Assembly (NCBI RefSeq): GCF_019703515.2
Contig: NC_059358.1
Span: forward strand, 49,928,594-49,992,593
Direction of reading: 5' to 3'
Source of the DNA: Myxocyprinus asiaticus
Taxonomy: Eukaryota > Chordata > Actinopteri > Cypriniformes > Catostomidae
Length of the DNA: 64,000 nucleotides
Of the stretch, positions 22,431 to 33,145 are shown in pieces. The notes under the pieces are model-generated. The model was not told the origin of the DNA and searched no databases. It saw only the letters and a program-made list of their open reading frames with translations. The position numbers and the translations under genes are program-made. Every line of letters starts with the position of its first letter. The first letter of the stretch is position 1.

Positions 22431-22968
22431 ATAATAATAATAATAATAATACAACCACTTAATATTATACTACTGTTATTATGAGTATTATTGCTACTTT
22501 TTGAATATAACATTTTTATGCAGTAGTTACATTTTTCTGTCTTCTTCAACTTCACGCATCCAGTTGAATAGTGCTTTCATATTAGCGGGACTTTTATTTT
22601 GACAGACCTTTGAGTTATTCCTTTTTTTGACGGCTTATATCAAACCTCCCATTAATGCTGGAATACTCCCGTCGTGACTCTCGAGCTAAAATCTCCGAGC
22701 TGCACCATACTGGAGAAGGAGATTTGAGTGTTTCAAAGCCGTTTATACACTAAACACACTGCATGAACATCAAGCACCAGTAGTGTTTGTTGTGTTTGTG
22801 TGTGTGTGGGTCTGTGTTAAGTAGATCATAGAGCAGAGCGGAGCCTCTTGTTCATTCTGTAGCGTACAGTGAATATGACTGTATTTTATTAAATTAAATT
22901 ACATAATTTTTACATAAATTTTTTTGCTATAGTGATATTTTGTTAGTTCCGGTAACCGCGTAACCCTA
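22431..22968. mobile_element. hAT-like MITE Z, right part
   Basis: Starts with the TAA run that also borders the left half and ends GGTAACCGCGTAACCCTA, the inverted counterpart of the start at 14079. No coding frame of note. A TG-rich stretch lies near 22790-22810. Confidence 0.45.
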
Positions 22969-23782
22969 ATGTGAATGAGTGTTTTTTAGACCTTAGGTAA
23001 CTAGGGCTAGGTAAGATGGGACAGCACTGACATAAATGTGACAAGGAAAGTGACTAATATAGCACTATCATTAAACCTCATGACAACCCCGTTCTGACAC
23101 CCGCAAATTTAGAAGGGTATAGCTGCAGGCATTGCTCCAAAAAAGGGCAGTTGCTCCAAATCGCCATTGAAGATATAACCCTTTCCCTATACTTAACCGT
23201 GAGTGGAAGTGACACTCCCTTTTGGAGTTGGCGCAACCCCCTTTTGGAGTAACCACGGCCATTTTGGAGTAACTCCGCCCTCTTTTGGAGATCCCACCCC
23301 TATTTAGAGGTCTCTGGCTTGCAGCTGTACCTACTTGGCATTTTCGGCAGACCTGCGCTGTGTGAACAGAGTTATCAGTCACATCATTTAATGTGAGAGA
23401 GCCATGCTGTGCTGTACATGCATGTGTCTCATATGTTTCATGTGGGGTTTCGTTAACTCACAGAGACGGAGGTATTAGCTGCTTGTCATCCGAATATTCA
23501 GCTGCCATTTTCCACTGGGTGCTTATGGGCACGAACTGCACAACACAAAAGCAGTGTTCTGCATGCAGTTAAAAAGCATTCAAAGCTGCTGTTGGTTAAG
23601 TATGTTCTGATGGATGAACTCATGCCTCGATTGGACTTAATATTTAATAGCACTGCATCAATTGTGATCAGACATGCTGGTGATATGAACATCGCCATCT
23701 TTGATATTTACTTTAGTCACTGTCAGTATGGTTACAGCTGCTGGAATATGAGCTTGACTGTGGTTGTTCATTCATACAATTC
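22969..23782. other. Unassigned DNA with a regularly spaced motif cluster
   Basis: No gene recognised. The notable content is the TTTTGGAG cluster listed separately. Two overlapping frames at 23498-23807 are short and without domains. Confidence 0.5.
23135..23290. repeat. Array of TTTTGGAG motifs at about 21-bp spacing
   Basis: TTTTGGAG occurs at 23220, 23242, 23262 and 23283, a spacing of 22, 20 and 21 bp. The reverse complement CTCCAAA(A) occurs at 23135 and 23154, 19 bp apart. The intervening bases are not conserved. All this is read directly; what it does is unknown. Confidence 0.85.
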
Positions 23783-24771
23783 TGTTGGGCCTCATGTATT
23801 CAGATAGAAGACAAAGGCAGGCCTAACACAGTCGTAAAAACCTAACTCAAGCCCCCACATTCCAAGTCGTAAATCTTACTGATAAAAATCGTGCCAAAAT
23901 CAAACAAAGGGAGTCCAAAACAGACTACAAATCCCATGAAGCCTTGCTCATTAAAGGATCGAACTCTCAACTCCTATAGGATGAGGCACCCAACAGAACG
24001 TCCCTCAAACCATGACATCATCAGGTGTTGAAATACCTCTGAAATGCTTTCGGGATTTGCTTCCAGCAACTTTGCTTGCAGTGTGTGGATGCAGTTCATT
24101 GCTGCTCTCATGTGCAACCTCGTGGCACAAGGAAGTAACGTCCGACTTGAAACTGTAGCCATACAATCTCCATCTCGCTGGACGAGATGAGATTACTCTG
24201 TGTTCAACCGAACACTCTAAAGGATCCGAAGGAGACCTCCGAGCAATTCGCATCTTCATCCGTTTGCCTACAGAAGTGAAGAGATTAAAGATTTCTCTTC
24301 CATCTTCAATCAAGTCGACATTTCTGAGTTCTCCGCCAGCCCACCGAGAATCAACAGCCGTACCGCCTGCCGACAGAGTGAGGAAACGACCACCCGTCAT
24401 CACCCGAGCCTCAAGGAACCGGGTCAGAGTTAAAGGACAGAGTGAAACACATTCTACCTGTGTCCTCATGCGATTCAAGTAAGAGGTTTACATCTGGGCA
24501 GAGATAGAAAATTATAGTGTGTTATTCTTGTGTTTCAAGGTTTTTGCTTGTACAGTCATTATTAATACTCAGGGTATTAATTATCACAAATTTGTTTTGC
24601 TGTATTGTGGTCCAACCAAATTGGATTGTTGTGCAATTTCGCCATCGCGGGTGAGACAGCAACTGAGTTCATCCATTAAAGAGTCAAATAACGCGGGACT
24701 TTTATGAGCCATCCACCGCGTCTCTGAGTAACTCTCCCACGATCGCGAAATCAGCTTTAGGGCTGTCACTT

Positions 24772-24810
<39 letters not shown>

Positions 24811-25593
24811 TAACCACACACACACAAACACACACACACACACACACCTTATGTGTAATAGGATTATTTTTATTTCCATATCTAATCATATCGCTGTTTA
24901 GTTTGTAGTTGTAAGTCGGAAGTTTATTGACTGCATTGTATTAATTATTAAGTGATATTACTGCATAAATAAACTTTGTTTATATTACAAAGAGAAGTGT
25001 TTTGGTTTGTTTTGCATACGCCTGTGTCATGCTGACGGGATGTCAGTGCTCGGATTCAAGCCTTCATTCATTGTTTTTTTTCCCGAAAATTGATATTCTT
25101 CGGATGTCGATTTTTCTAAGAAAACAATCTAATTTTGAGTCGGTTTTACTATCTGGTTATTAGTCCCTAATTCCAGGGTGGTGCCCCGTCAATTTTAATC
25201 CTTATTAATATTCTATTGATTTTTGATAATTGATAATTATCTTTGATGATTGTTGAATTTAAATGATCAATAAGCTAGTGTTCATTTTAATGATGTTAAC
25301 AGTTAACGATTATCTTTGATAATTGTTGATTTAAAGGATTAAAAAATCTAACATTGATTCTCATCAATGTTCTATTGATTTGAATAATTAATAATTATCT
25401 TTGATAATTATTAATTATTGCTAATAACCAAACTTGCTCCTAAACGTAGCGCACTACATTTACTGGAGCCCCATATGAGGTTTTAATGAGTTAGATTCAA
25501 TTAATTAATTTAAATATTAATTAATAACTAAAGAAATAATTATTAATTATTTCTGATAGTAACACTGATCTAAACAACCAGTAAAGCCCTACA
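23783..25593 (+). mobile_element. Element X copy 2 (full length)
   Basis: Same start (TGTTGGGCCTCATG) and end (AAGCCCTACA) as copy 1. It is flanked by a perfect 4-bp repeat, ATTC at 23779-23782 and ATTC at 25594-25597, and sits in the simple 3' tail of the following L2. The ACTACAAATCCCATGAAGCC motif lies at 23924-23943. A CT run (about 24774-24806) and a CA run (about 24816-24847) lie centrally, AATAAA near 24967, then the AT-rich subrepeats. Length is 1811 bp. Confidence 0.85.
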
Positions 25594-26011
25594 ATTCAAT
25601 TCAAATTTATTGATAAAGCACTTTAAAAAAGTGCTGTACAATTACAAGAAGATAAAAATATTTTATCAAATAAATAAATAAAAGGAAATAAAGGTTAATT
25701 AAAATACATAACAACAATAAACAGCACAAATGCGTCTGTTCAACAGCTAATGATCATTATAAAGTAGCAAAGGCTTCACTAAACTGATACGTCTTAAGAC
25801 GGGTTTTACACATGTACAGAGGTAGAAGATCTAATGGATAGTGGTAGTCCATTCCAAACTTTGGGGCAGCGACCAAGAATGCGCAATCTCCTTTACCCAT
25901 TGAACGGGGAATATCAAGGAGCAGCTGGGGTTATTAGATCTAAGAAATCAATGGCAGAGGTGAAAATTAATAAACTCAGAAATATAATCTGGTGCCAGTC
26001 CATGTTGAGCT

Positions 26012-27185
26012 TTAAAAACATACAGCAAGACCGTATATATGTATTCTAACTTGAATAGTTAACCAGTGCAGAAATGCTAGAACAGGGGATATATGATTCC
26101 TCTTTCTTGTATTAGTCAGCAGTCTTACTGCAGCATTCTGCACCCTTTGCAGTTGTGATAGACTGACTTGCACCCAGGTATAAAGCATTACAATAGTCAA
26201 GACGTGATGAAATAAAGGCATGGATTACTTTCTTCAGGTCATTAAATGATAATACAGATTTGAGTTTAGTGATATTTCTCAGTTGAAAGAAACTATTTTT
26301 CACAGCTGAGTTCATCTGCATGTCAAACTTTAGTTCTGTGTCAAAAATAAAACCAAGATTTTTGACATAAGCATGCAGATTAGATGACAGAGGACCTAGA
26401 CTCTCTGCAATGTTATTAACACAGTTACTAGGGCCAAAAATGATAATTTCTGTCTTTTTGTCATTTAACTGGAGGAAGTTATTGTCCATCCAGCATTTTA
26501 CACCTTTTAGATACTCAAAAAGAGATTTAACAGATACATCATCACCAGATTTCAAAGGGAGGTACATCTGCGTATCGTTAGCATAAAAGTGATATGAAAT
26601 ATCATATTTTCTTAAAATAGCACCAAGGGGGAGCATATATAATGAAAATAATACTGATCCCAAAATGGAACCTTGAGGGACCCCACAGGTGATAGAATCT
26701 GAGGATGCCGAGAAGGAAATGTCCTATTATGCAAATAAGAGGTAAACCATCTTAGGGCAGTTCCTTGGATGACAACATGCTGCCTTAGACGTTCAGTAAG
26801 AATAGTATGATCAATCGTATCAAATGCTGTGCTAAGATCCAGCAGAACTAAGGCAACACAGCTACCAGAGTCCACTTTTAATAATAGGTCATTGGCTACC
26901 CTAAGAAGAGCTGATTCTGTGCTGTAACCAGATCTAAAACCAGACTGAAATTTATCAGACTAATTTTTTTTTTTTCATTAAAAAATGAGGTAAGTTGAGT
27001 GAAAATGATCTTTTCCAGTATCTTAGATATAAATGGTAGCTAAGAAATAGGTCGACATTTTTTTTTAGATATAAAGGATCTAAACTAGGTTTTTTAAGTA
27101 GAGGCTGGACGACCGCATGCTTAAGGCTTAAAGGAACACAACCACTAGTCAGCCTACAATTTATAATAGAGAGAATGCTTGAACC
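26012..27185 (-). pseudogene. L2-B reverse transcriptase with a dead active site
   Basis: Minus frames read SLKHAVVQPLLKKPSLDPL, then FQSGFRSGYSTESALLRVAN, VLLDLSTAFDTIDHTILTER (motif A intact), a short broken motif [21 protein letters not shown] (motif C, YADD changed to YAND), [14 protein letters not shown] and [20 protein letters not shown], and [20 protein letters not shown]. The change of the second catalytic aspartate to asparagine would abolish polymerisation by itself. Frames also shift near 26640 and 26900. The matching upstream segment (SQFEPVSISLIRYVSHLKNT) is at 28640-28815. Confidence 0.87.
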
Positions 27186-27190
27186 AATGA

Positions 27191-28636
27191 TATCCGTAGC
27201 CTAGTTTCCATCCACTTTTCCTGCTATTTTGTTGTCGACAAAGTGAAAATGCGTAAAACATTTTTTTGCGAAATTTGCCGTCTACTGCCTGTTTCCATTC
27301 AAATGGCCTTTTATCGATAAAAATTGTGTGCATGATGACGTCATGCCTAAAAAAAAACACTGTCGCATAAGTTTTGGTTTATCGCAAAAGAAATCTGCCC
27401 TGAAGGCGTTTCCATTCAGAAATGTGTGTTTATCGCTAATTCGCTTCCCACATGTCCCTAATTTTTTTCCCCCTGAAGTTTTGGTAAAATGGGGAGAGTA
27501 TTGAGACAATTCATTGAAATTAGCCAGCTTACTGTCATTTTAATTTCACAAATAAATGCAATCAGAAGATGAGGAATTGCAATCAAAAGGGAGCAGTTGC
27601 CCTTCTGATAGGACTGTAATATTGGTCCTGATGTTGCGCCTATCGCAGGTTGCCACCGGTTCTGACCCGAAAGTGAATCGTCATGGCCTGTTCAAGCTGG
27701 CAACCTGCACCAAGTAGTGGGGGAAACTTTCAGTCTTAGTATAAGGACAATCCATCCATGTGTATATGCTGTGTGCACAGCTTTTGAAGAAAAATTGATG
27801 CGGTGTAATATCAGGGTTTACATTTGATACATTCCTGATATTCAATAGGCTGCAGAACAGGGTAAGGCTAATTTAAGTTTGTGTAAAGAAAAGGCATATA
27901 TTGGTCTAAAAATAAAAAAAATTTCGTTTGGTAATTTATGTATTTAAATTTAATGCGTTTTTTACGTTTGTCAATTTATTTGATTTAATATAGGGAATTT
28001 TGCCAGCATTTTTTCAAAAGTATAAACAATAATTTAATAAAATTGGGCTATATGTTAGTGTTCCAAAAAAGCACACTGAAGCTTTTCTTCTAGTATTATG
28101 CATATATTTTAATTTAAAACACATGCACAGAAATTATGTTTTTTGTATTGTGGGTTAATTCCGTGACTGCCGTCTATTATTTTGATTGGTGTGAAAAAGC
28201 AACTTTAATAAATAAACGGATGGCTACCGTGATTAAATTAATCACAAACAGTGTTTCTCCGTGCACTTGTCAAATGTGCATGTCTTGAAACAAAATATTT
28301 GTATTGGCACTCCTGGAAGTGTCATGTTTGCAGTTAGGGTTAGGGTTAGGGTTAGGGTTCTTTACGCCATTAAGATCAATCCATAATCACGTACAATAAA
28401 TTGGCTTTCAAGGATCCTATACCTTGTCATCATGATTAACACAGGCATCGATTGGGGTAAATTCTGTCATGTGACACTACATTTTTGCGTTAATGCCAAT
28501 TTTCTCGACAAAAAGTAGTTTATGCGCTAGAGTTAAACCGGAAAAATATTATGTCGACATAAATTGCGTTTCCATCAGCTTAATTTTGATGCACTAAAAC
28601 TTTTTTCGCAAAAAATCCTTGGATGGAAACGTAGTT
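27191..28636. mobile_element. DNA element W with TTTCCATCCA inverted ends, inserted in L2-B
   Basis: The left end reads CTAGTTTCCATCCACTTTTC and the right end, reversed, CTACGTTTCCATCCAAGGAT. The L2 sequence on both sides includes AATGA (27186-27190 and 28637-28641), so a duplication of 4 or 5 bp is likely. Internally, TTATCG(A/C)(T/A)AA and CGTTTCCATTCA motifs recur several times near the left end. No transposase frame remains. The type of transposase that moved it is not clear. Confidence 0.75.
28334..28357 (+). repeat. Interstitial telomeric repeat, four TTAGGG units
   Basis: Four perfect TTAGGG units inside element W. They are the vertebrate telomere unit but here lie internally, far from any chromosome-end context in the window. 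Confidence 0.95.
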
Positions 28637-28815
28637 AATGAGCTCAACAAACAATTTAGGGGGAACAACATCACTGGACGAGGAAGTATTTTTTAAGTGT
28701 GAAACGTACCTAATAAGAGAAATCGACACAGGCTCAAACTGACTGAAATTATCAGAGGAAGCAGTTAAGACAGATAAATCAGACAGAGGCAGAGACAGAT
28801 AATGGACAATCTTAT

Positions 28816-29279
28816 GCCCTCAATCTTTTCAATAAAAAACTACAGACAGTATTCAAACTGCTACTGTAAACTATTGTATGAACAGGATATTTCAAGACTC
28901 AAACCTGTAAGTAAATACGGTTGTCAGTCCCAAATATTGACTGAGTAAACGTAGCCTAATTTTCTCTCGCTCATCAGACACTTTAGATCCCTCCAGGCTA
29001 AAAAGGCACTTCTCTCTCCCATACCCTGTATTACATTCGCTTACATGGTTTCACTTTCAGTTCTCGCAGATTCAACTAGTAATCGCATTTTAGAGCTCCT
29101 TGTATGCATTTAAGTGATTTCCATGTTTATGCCCTCGTTATGTAGGCATAGGACGTCAAGCTTATTGGATACAGATGTTTGTAAAATAATAATAATTTTA
29201 AAAAGTCCAATCTCCACGATGCGTATCGTCACATTTTTGAACCGCAATGTTTCGTGCCACGATACACTGTTACAACCCT
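28816..29279. other. Unassigned DNA, no gene recognised
   Basis: No coding motif. The end, GTTTCGTGCCACGATACACTGTTACAACCCTA, resembles the terminus of a CCCTA-ended hAT-type MITE, but its partner was not found. Confidence 0.35.
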
Positions 29280-29757
29280 AGTGAATAAGTATGATTATTA
29301 AGCATTTATTACATGTGTGTAAAACATGCTCACTATTTGGCAAGTATTGCATACTGTAGGTCAGTTCAAGTAATTTTCATTTGTATAGCGCTTTTCACAA
29401 CACACATTGCTTCAAAGCACTTTCAGAGAATATTATGCTGTAACATAAAATGATGCCGTGATGTCTTGAATGAATAAGGAGATTGGAAATCATGCCTGAA
29501 AAAATATTGTATTAGGCTCCCAGTGAGCAAGCCAAAGGCAACTGTGGCAAGAAACACAGAACTCCATAAGATGTAATTAATGGATAAAAATAACCTTGGT
29601 AGAAACAAAGTTGTCCATAAAAGATATCCTTTTATAGATATTGTTATAATTGTTTAGCAATTATTTATAAAGCATTTGCAAATGATTTGTTAGTCATTAA
29701 TGAACCCCTTTATAAAAATTGAACAAAGAGAATATTCATGTAAAGTATTACCCTGTT
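29280..29757. mobile_element. MITE (same family as 13734) with a LINE/SINE tail inserted
   Basis: The right arm TTAATGAACCCCTTTATAAA and GTAAAGTATTAC is the reverse complement of the block at 13734. The left arm begins near 29280, and part of it (ATTTGGCAAGTATTGCATACTG) precedes an insertion at about 29360. The two arms enclose unrelated retroposon sequence. Confidence 0.55.
29360..29605 (-). mobile_element. 3' fragment of an L2-type LINE or its partner SINE
   Basis: The string TTTGTATAGCGCTTTTCACA followed by TTCAAAGCACTTTCAGAGAA and, further on, AGTGAGCAAGCCAAAGGCAA and AACTCCATAAGATGT is a very common fish LINE/SINE 3' region, here in minus orientation. No coding sequence is included. Confidence 0.6.
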
Positions 29758-30439
29758 AATGACAGTTTATTCTGTGTTCAGTGTGTCTTAAGCCTATACT
29801 TTGGAAGAAGCCGAACTTTTTACTCTTGTGCGAAAAAATGCACCCTCAGTGAACGAAGCTGGTGTTTATACTTAAGCATGGCGTCATTTTAAAAAGACTC
29901 ACAGTGTTTAACATACTATTCCAGACACTGCCAATAATGCAGGTTTTTCTCTCAGCGGACCACTGCTTTTAGCGCTGTGTTGCTTCTTTGCTTTATTAAA
30001 CTTGTCACGGCCCCTTCCACTTTTAAAAACTCCAATCTCTCTCTACACAGTTGTCGTGGCCGCGCTATCTGAGTTTGTGTTGCAAATCATGTAAAAAAGT
30101 ATAATTCCGCACAATCTCTGAGAGACAGGCTTCAAAGTTATCCATTTTAACGAAAATAATCTAGGTAACTCCTCAGCTGGTATGCGCGATTCTAAATAAA
30201 AAAAAAAACACATGTCCAAACCACACTCACGATTAGTTTTAACCAAACACCAACACTCTTCAACCAGCCATGTTCTCCTAGGTCAAGGATTTCAGAGATG
30301 TGCGCGAACAGGAGAAATATCACCAAACGAACCCACTGGTAGAACATAAACGTCACTGCATTTCGTCATCATTTGTAGGCGAACTAAGGGAAGCCTGTTC
30401 GCCCAGTAAGTATAAATTAGCTTTTATAAGAAAAAAGTC
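29758..30439. other. Unassigned DNA, no gene recognised
   Basis: The frame at 30043-30246 (-) has no recognisable domain. A TTGTCACGGCCCCTTCCAC block near 30002 and GTCGTGGCCGCGC near 30053 look like repeat fragments, unassigned. Confidence 0.35.
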
Positions 30440-30513
30440 AACCAGGATTGGAACAACAAGAGCATAAGTGAATGATGACATCATTTTTATTTTTGCATGA
30501 ACTATTCCTTTAA
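30440..30513 (+). mobile_element. End of a MITE (GGTTGGAACAACATGAG family)
   Basis: GGATTGGAACAACAAGAGCA, then GTGAATGATGACATCA and TGAACTATTCCTTTAA, is the typical end of a small, very common cyprinid element. A related end lies at 32350-32402. Confidence 0.65.
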
Positions 30514-30544
30514 GTGTCAGTTCGCAGGTGAGGCTTCACTCCAT

Positions 30545-31135
30545 GTCTCTCTGCTCTAATCTTTAATTTGTGTGTCAAATAAATTGACAATCTGTGTGAG
30601 GGAAATCCTATTTAACGGCTGTCAAACACACTCGCAGTGTGATATGCTAATTGACACGGCTGCAAAATGCTTGTATGAACCACACCAAAGATGGATCCAA
30701 TGGCCCAAGGCCAAATCCCCCCTCTTTCTCACTCTCTCTCCCTCTCTCCTCCCCAGAGAGCAGACAGAATATCAGTGTTGTGGGTGCTAATCATGTCAAG
30801 CCATTTAGCCTTTCATAAACAAAGGAGCAAAAAGCAGCTCTTTAACAGGCTGGTGTTTCAGTAGCATACCTCAGCGTGGATTATGAATGTGTGTGCAGAG
30901 TCATTGCCCTCTTAATGAGGTACATTTGATATTACAGCTGCTCACAATTAACAGGGACTTCCTCAAGCGGCTCGAGCCAAGCCAGCATAAATAAACGACA
31001 GGTTTCGGATGAGGTGGACTGCAATAACAAGGCTGATTTGGCCATCTGGAGAAAAGAAGAGCACTCAGGCCTGAGCGTGCTACCACTATCCTGTACCCTC
31101 ACGACTCACTGCAGATTATTCAGTCTTCACTGTAG
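30545..31135. promoter_or_regulatory. Candidate conserved noncoding regulatory island
   Basis: About 590 bp without repeat character, flanked on both sides by MITEs. It holds closely packed homeodomain-type and octamer-like sites (ATGCTAATTGACA at 30644, TCTTAATGAGG at 30910, CACAATTAACAGG near 30945) and a CT-rich tract at 30722-30753. No protein frame with a domain covers it. The call rests on composition and motif density only; conservation cannot be tested here. Confidence 0.3.
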
Positions 31136-31149
31136 TGTTGTATATTCAA

Positions 31150-31545
31150 CCCGTTCTCATGGAAATTCGTACATATTTTAAAAGTTGGCTATTTCGTATG
31201 ATTTAGTTCGTATGAATTCGATTTCATCACGTGAAAATGCCCAGATGTGTAATGCGGAAGTAAGCGCAAGTTCCGCACGCAAGGTGTCAAGGACATACTT
31301 ATATAATGCCTTACCCAAACTCCTTATGTAAACCTAACCGAAAAGTAGAGTGTGTAAACATGGCAGGAAGCTGTTATGTGTGACAGAAGCAAGTAACTGT
31401 TCTGTATTAGATGAAAACGATTTCCAGCAACATCATTGGCTGTAGTGAAGGTTATGCAAATTACAGTCGTACGATATAATAAGAATTTACCGAATTTAGA
31501 AAAGTCGCATGAATCCTTATGATTTTGCTGTGAGAGTGTTTTGTG
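31150..31545. mobile_element. MITE with TTCTCA(C/T)-type inverted ends
   Basis: The left end reads CAACCCGTTCTCATGGAAAT followed by TTCGTATGATTTAGTTCGTATGAATTCG-type units; the right end reversed reads CAAAACACTCTCACAGCAAA, then ATCATAAGGATTCATGCGAC. Repeated TTCGTA(T/C)GA units at one end with a facing counterpart at the other are typical of a widespread fish MITE. Non-coding. Confidence 0.65.
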
Positions 31546-32139
31546 TATATAACACAGATACTGAAAGAGTAATATAAAAAACTATTCAAAATACTTTTTG
31601 TGACATTAAAAAGCTACCGTCTCAAACGCTATGCTCGTTTGTTTCTGCAAATTAGGCTCATTATAGAATGCACCTTATTCACAAAAGTCTGTGCTTTTTG
31701 CCTGGACAAAATTAATTTTGCACTATTTTGTTTAAAAAAAAAAAAAAGACACTTGTGTACACTTTCTATTGTTCATGGCAACAGTAATGAATCATATGAT
31801 GATCAAATTATGAAGAAGAGTGTTTTAACCAGGTATTTATCCAGATGCACCTGTAGTTGAGCACACTTTTAAGTGTTTTAAAAATAAATTGAAAGTGCCT
31901 GGATTGAAATGCTGTACAGTCAAAATGTGTAAATAAACAGCTATCAACCGGTGCAATTCATTCTTAGTGAACTCCCCCCTCAGTTCATGCTGCAGTTTCC
32001 ATAAATCAAGTGTGAGAAACTTCTCTCATGAACACGTTAAGGAAACATTAATATTATAGTATTCATATTATATTATATCATATTAATATGTATATAAATC
32101 AATATTTATGGTGAATAAGGGCTTAAATTTTGGTCCGTC
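31546..32139. other. Unassigned AT-rich DNA
   Basis: Includes an A run at 31734-31746. The 86-codon frame at 31600-31860 spans it and has no domain. Nothing else recognised. Confidence 0.4.
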
Positions 32140-32402
32140 TCTCACCTAAAACCAACCATGTCGCTTCTGAAGACATGGATTAAACCACATGAGTATGGAA
32201 TACCTTCATGCTGCTTTTATGTCCTTTTTGGCGCTTGAAAGTGTTACACAGGCCCCATTGACATTGTATGGGCAAAAACACCTGATACATCCTTCAAAAA
32301 AATATTTGTTTGTGTTCTCTAGAAGAAAGTCATATGAGTTTGAGGTGGCATAAGAATGAGTAAAAGATGAGAGAAATATCATTTTTTGGGTGAACTATCC
32401 CC
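32140..32402 (+). mobile_element. MITE of the TGAACTATCCC family
   Basis: The run CTGAAGACATGGATTAAACC, GTGTTACACAGGCCCCATTG, AAGAAAGTCATATGAGTTTG and ATTTTTTGGGTGAACTATCC is a recognisable cyprinid element body and end. Non-coding. Confidence 0.65.
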
Positions 32403-32649
32403 CAATCAAAAATCGATTTTCAGGAGTATTGTTTACTTTTATGAAGGCATTTTTTTTCACAATTATATAAAACACACTGTGTGTTGTCCTATTATATCAA
32501 ATAGTTTGATTTGAATTTTTTTATTGAAATCAGTTAATAATCTGATCAATAACTGCTGTTACCAATAAAATCACATCAATATTAAAAACAAAAGCATGTA
32601 AATGCACAAGATATCATAACACAATAAATATTAATACACAGCTCTCTTT
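32403..32649. other. Unassigned AT-rich DNA
   Basis: No gene or repeat family assigned. Confidence 0.4.
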
Positions 32650-33145
32650 CTGTCACTGTGTCAGGATCCTGTCACTTTGTCAGTCTGGGTTTTTGTTTTT
32701 GGTTTCCCTGCCATGCACTCTTCGGTTGGTCTTGTGTTTCATGTTCAGAGCATGGTGTCTGGATCTGGTCACTCATGCTTCATGTCTTGTCTTTTATTTG
32801 TGTGAGTGCAATGCTCTTATGTCATCTTGGTGGCATGCAATCACGTCAATTGTTTGTGTCTATCTCTTACGACCGCGGGCATATTTCGCGTTGCACGTCC
32901 GGGTCGCGAACCGTCTTGACGTTGTGCTGGGGTTCAGTCACTTCTGTCTTGGATGTTGGTTTTATTTGTGGCCGAACTCTCACACAGGTGTCTTGTCTCG
33001 TTTTGTCACCTGTTGCGTGCATCACGTGTTGTTTGCTTCATGATGTATGCTCAGGCTTTGTCTAGTGTGAGTGCATGGCATTGCTTTGTTGGCACTGCCA
33101 TGCATTCTTTCATCCTGTCTGTCGGTTGGCATGGCCGCAAGTTCT
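32650..33145 (+). repeat. LTR-like or non-autonomous retroelement fragment
   Basis: T-rich, TG-rich sequence with many CATG and TTGTCT words, more GC-rich than its flanks, resembling the LTR-like blocks at 10.3-11.15 kb in style. It is open in two overlapping plus frames (135 and 116 codons), but these encode only Cys/Leu/Ser-rich strings typical of translated LTR DNA. No internal retroelement region is adjacent. Confidence 0.35.

Larger units (their letters stand above)
25594..28815 (-). mobile_element. L2-type LINE copy B, split by DNA element W
   Basis: The minus strand carries polymerase sequence at 28815-28640 and 27185-26012, then a 3' UTR ending AAATTTGAATTGAATTG-type repeats at 25594. 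Element W (27191-28636) interrupts it between VPPKLFVEL and SSILSIINC. The 5' end is truncated upstream of the polymerase. Confidence 0.85.

Noticed and set aside
23135..23290. CRISPR-like array
   Set aside because: The motif is only 8 bp, occurs in both orientations, and the genome is clearly eukaryotic.
19939..25593. X copies 1 and 2 as the two LTRs of one retrotransposon
   Set aside because: Each has its own 4-bp duplication in a different host sequence (L2-A polymerase and L2-B tail), and the DNA between them contains no gag or pol but the rest of L2-A, Y and Z.
32658..33065. 135-codon plus frame
   Set aside because: Cys/Leu/Ser/Val-rich translation of LTR-like DNA, with an overlapping open frame of similar length; no domain.
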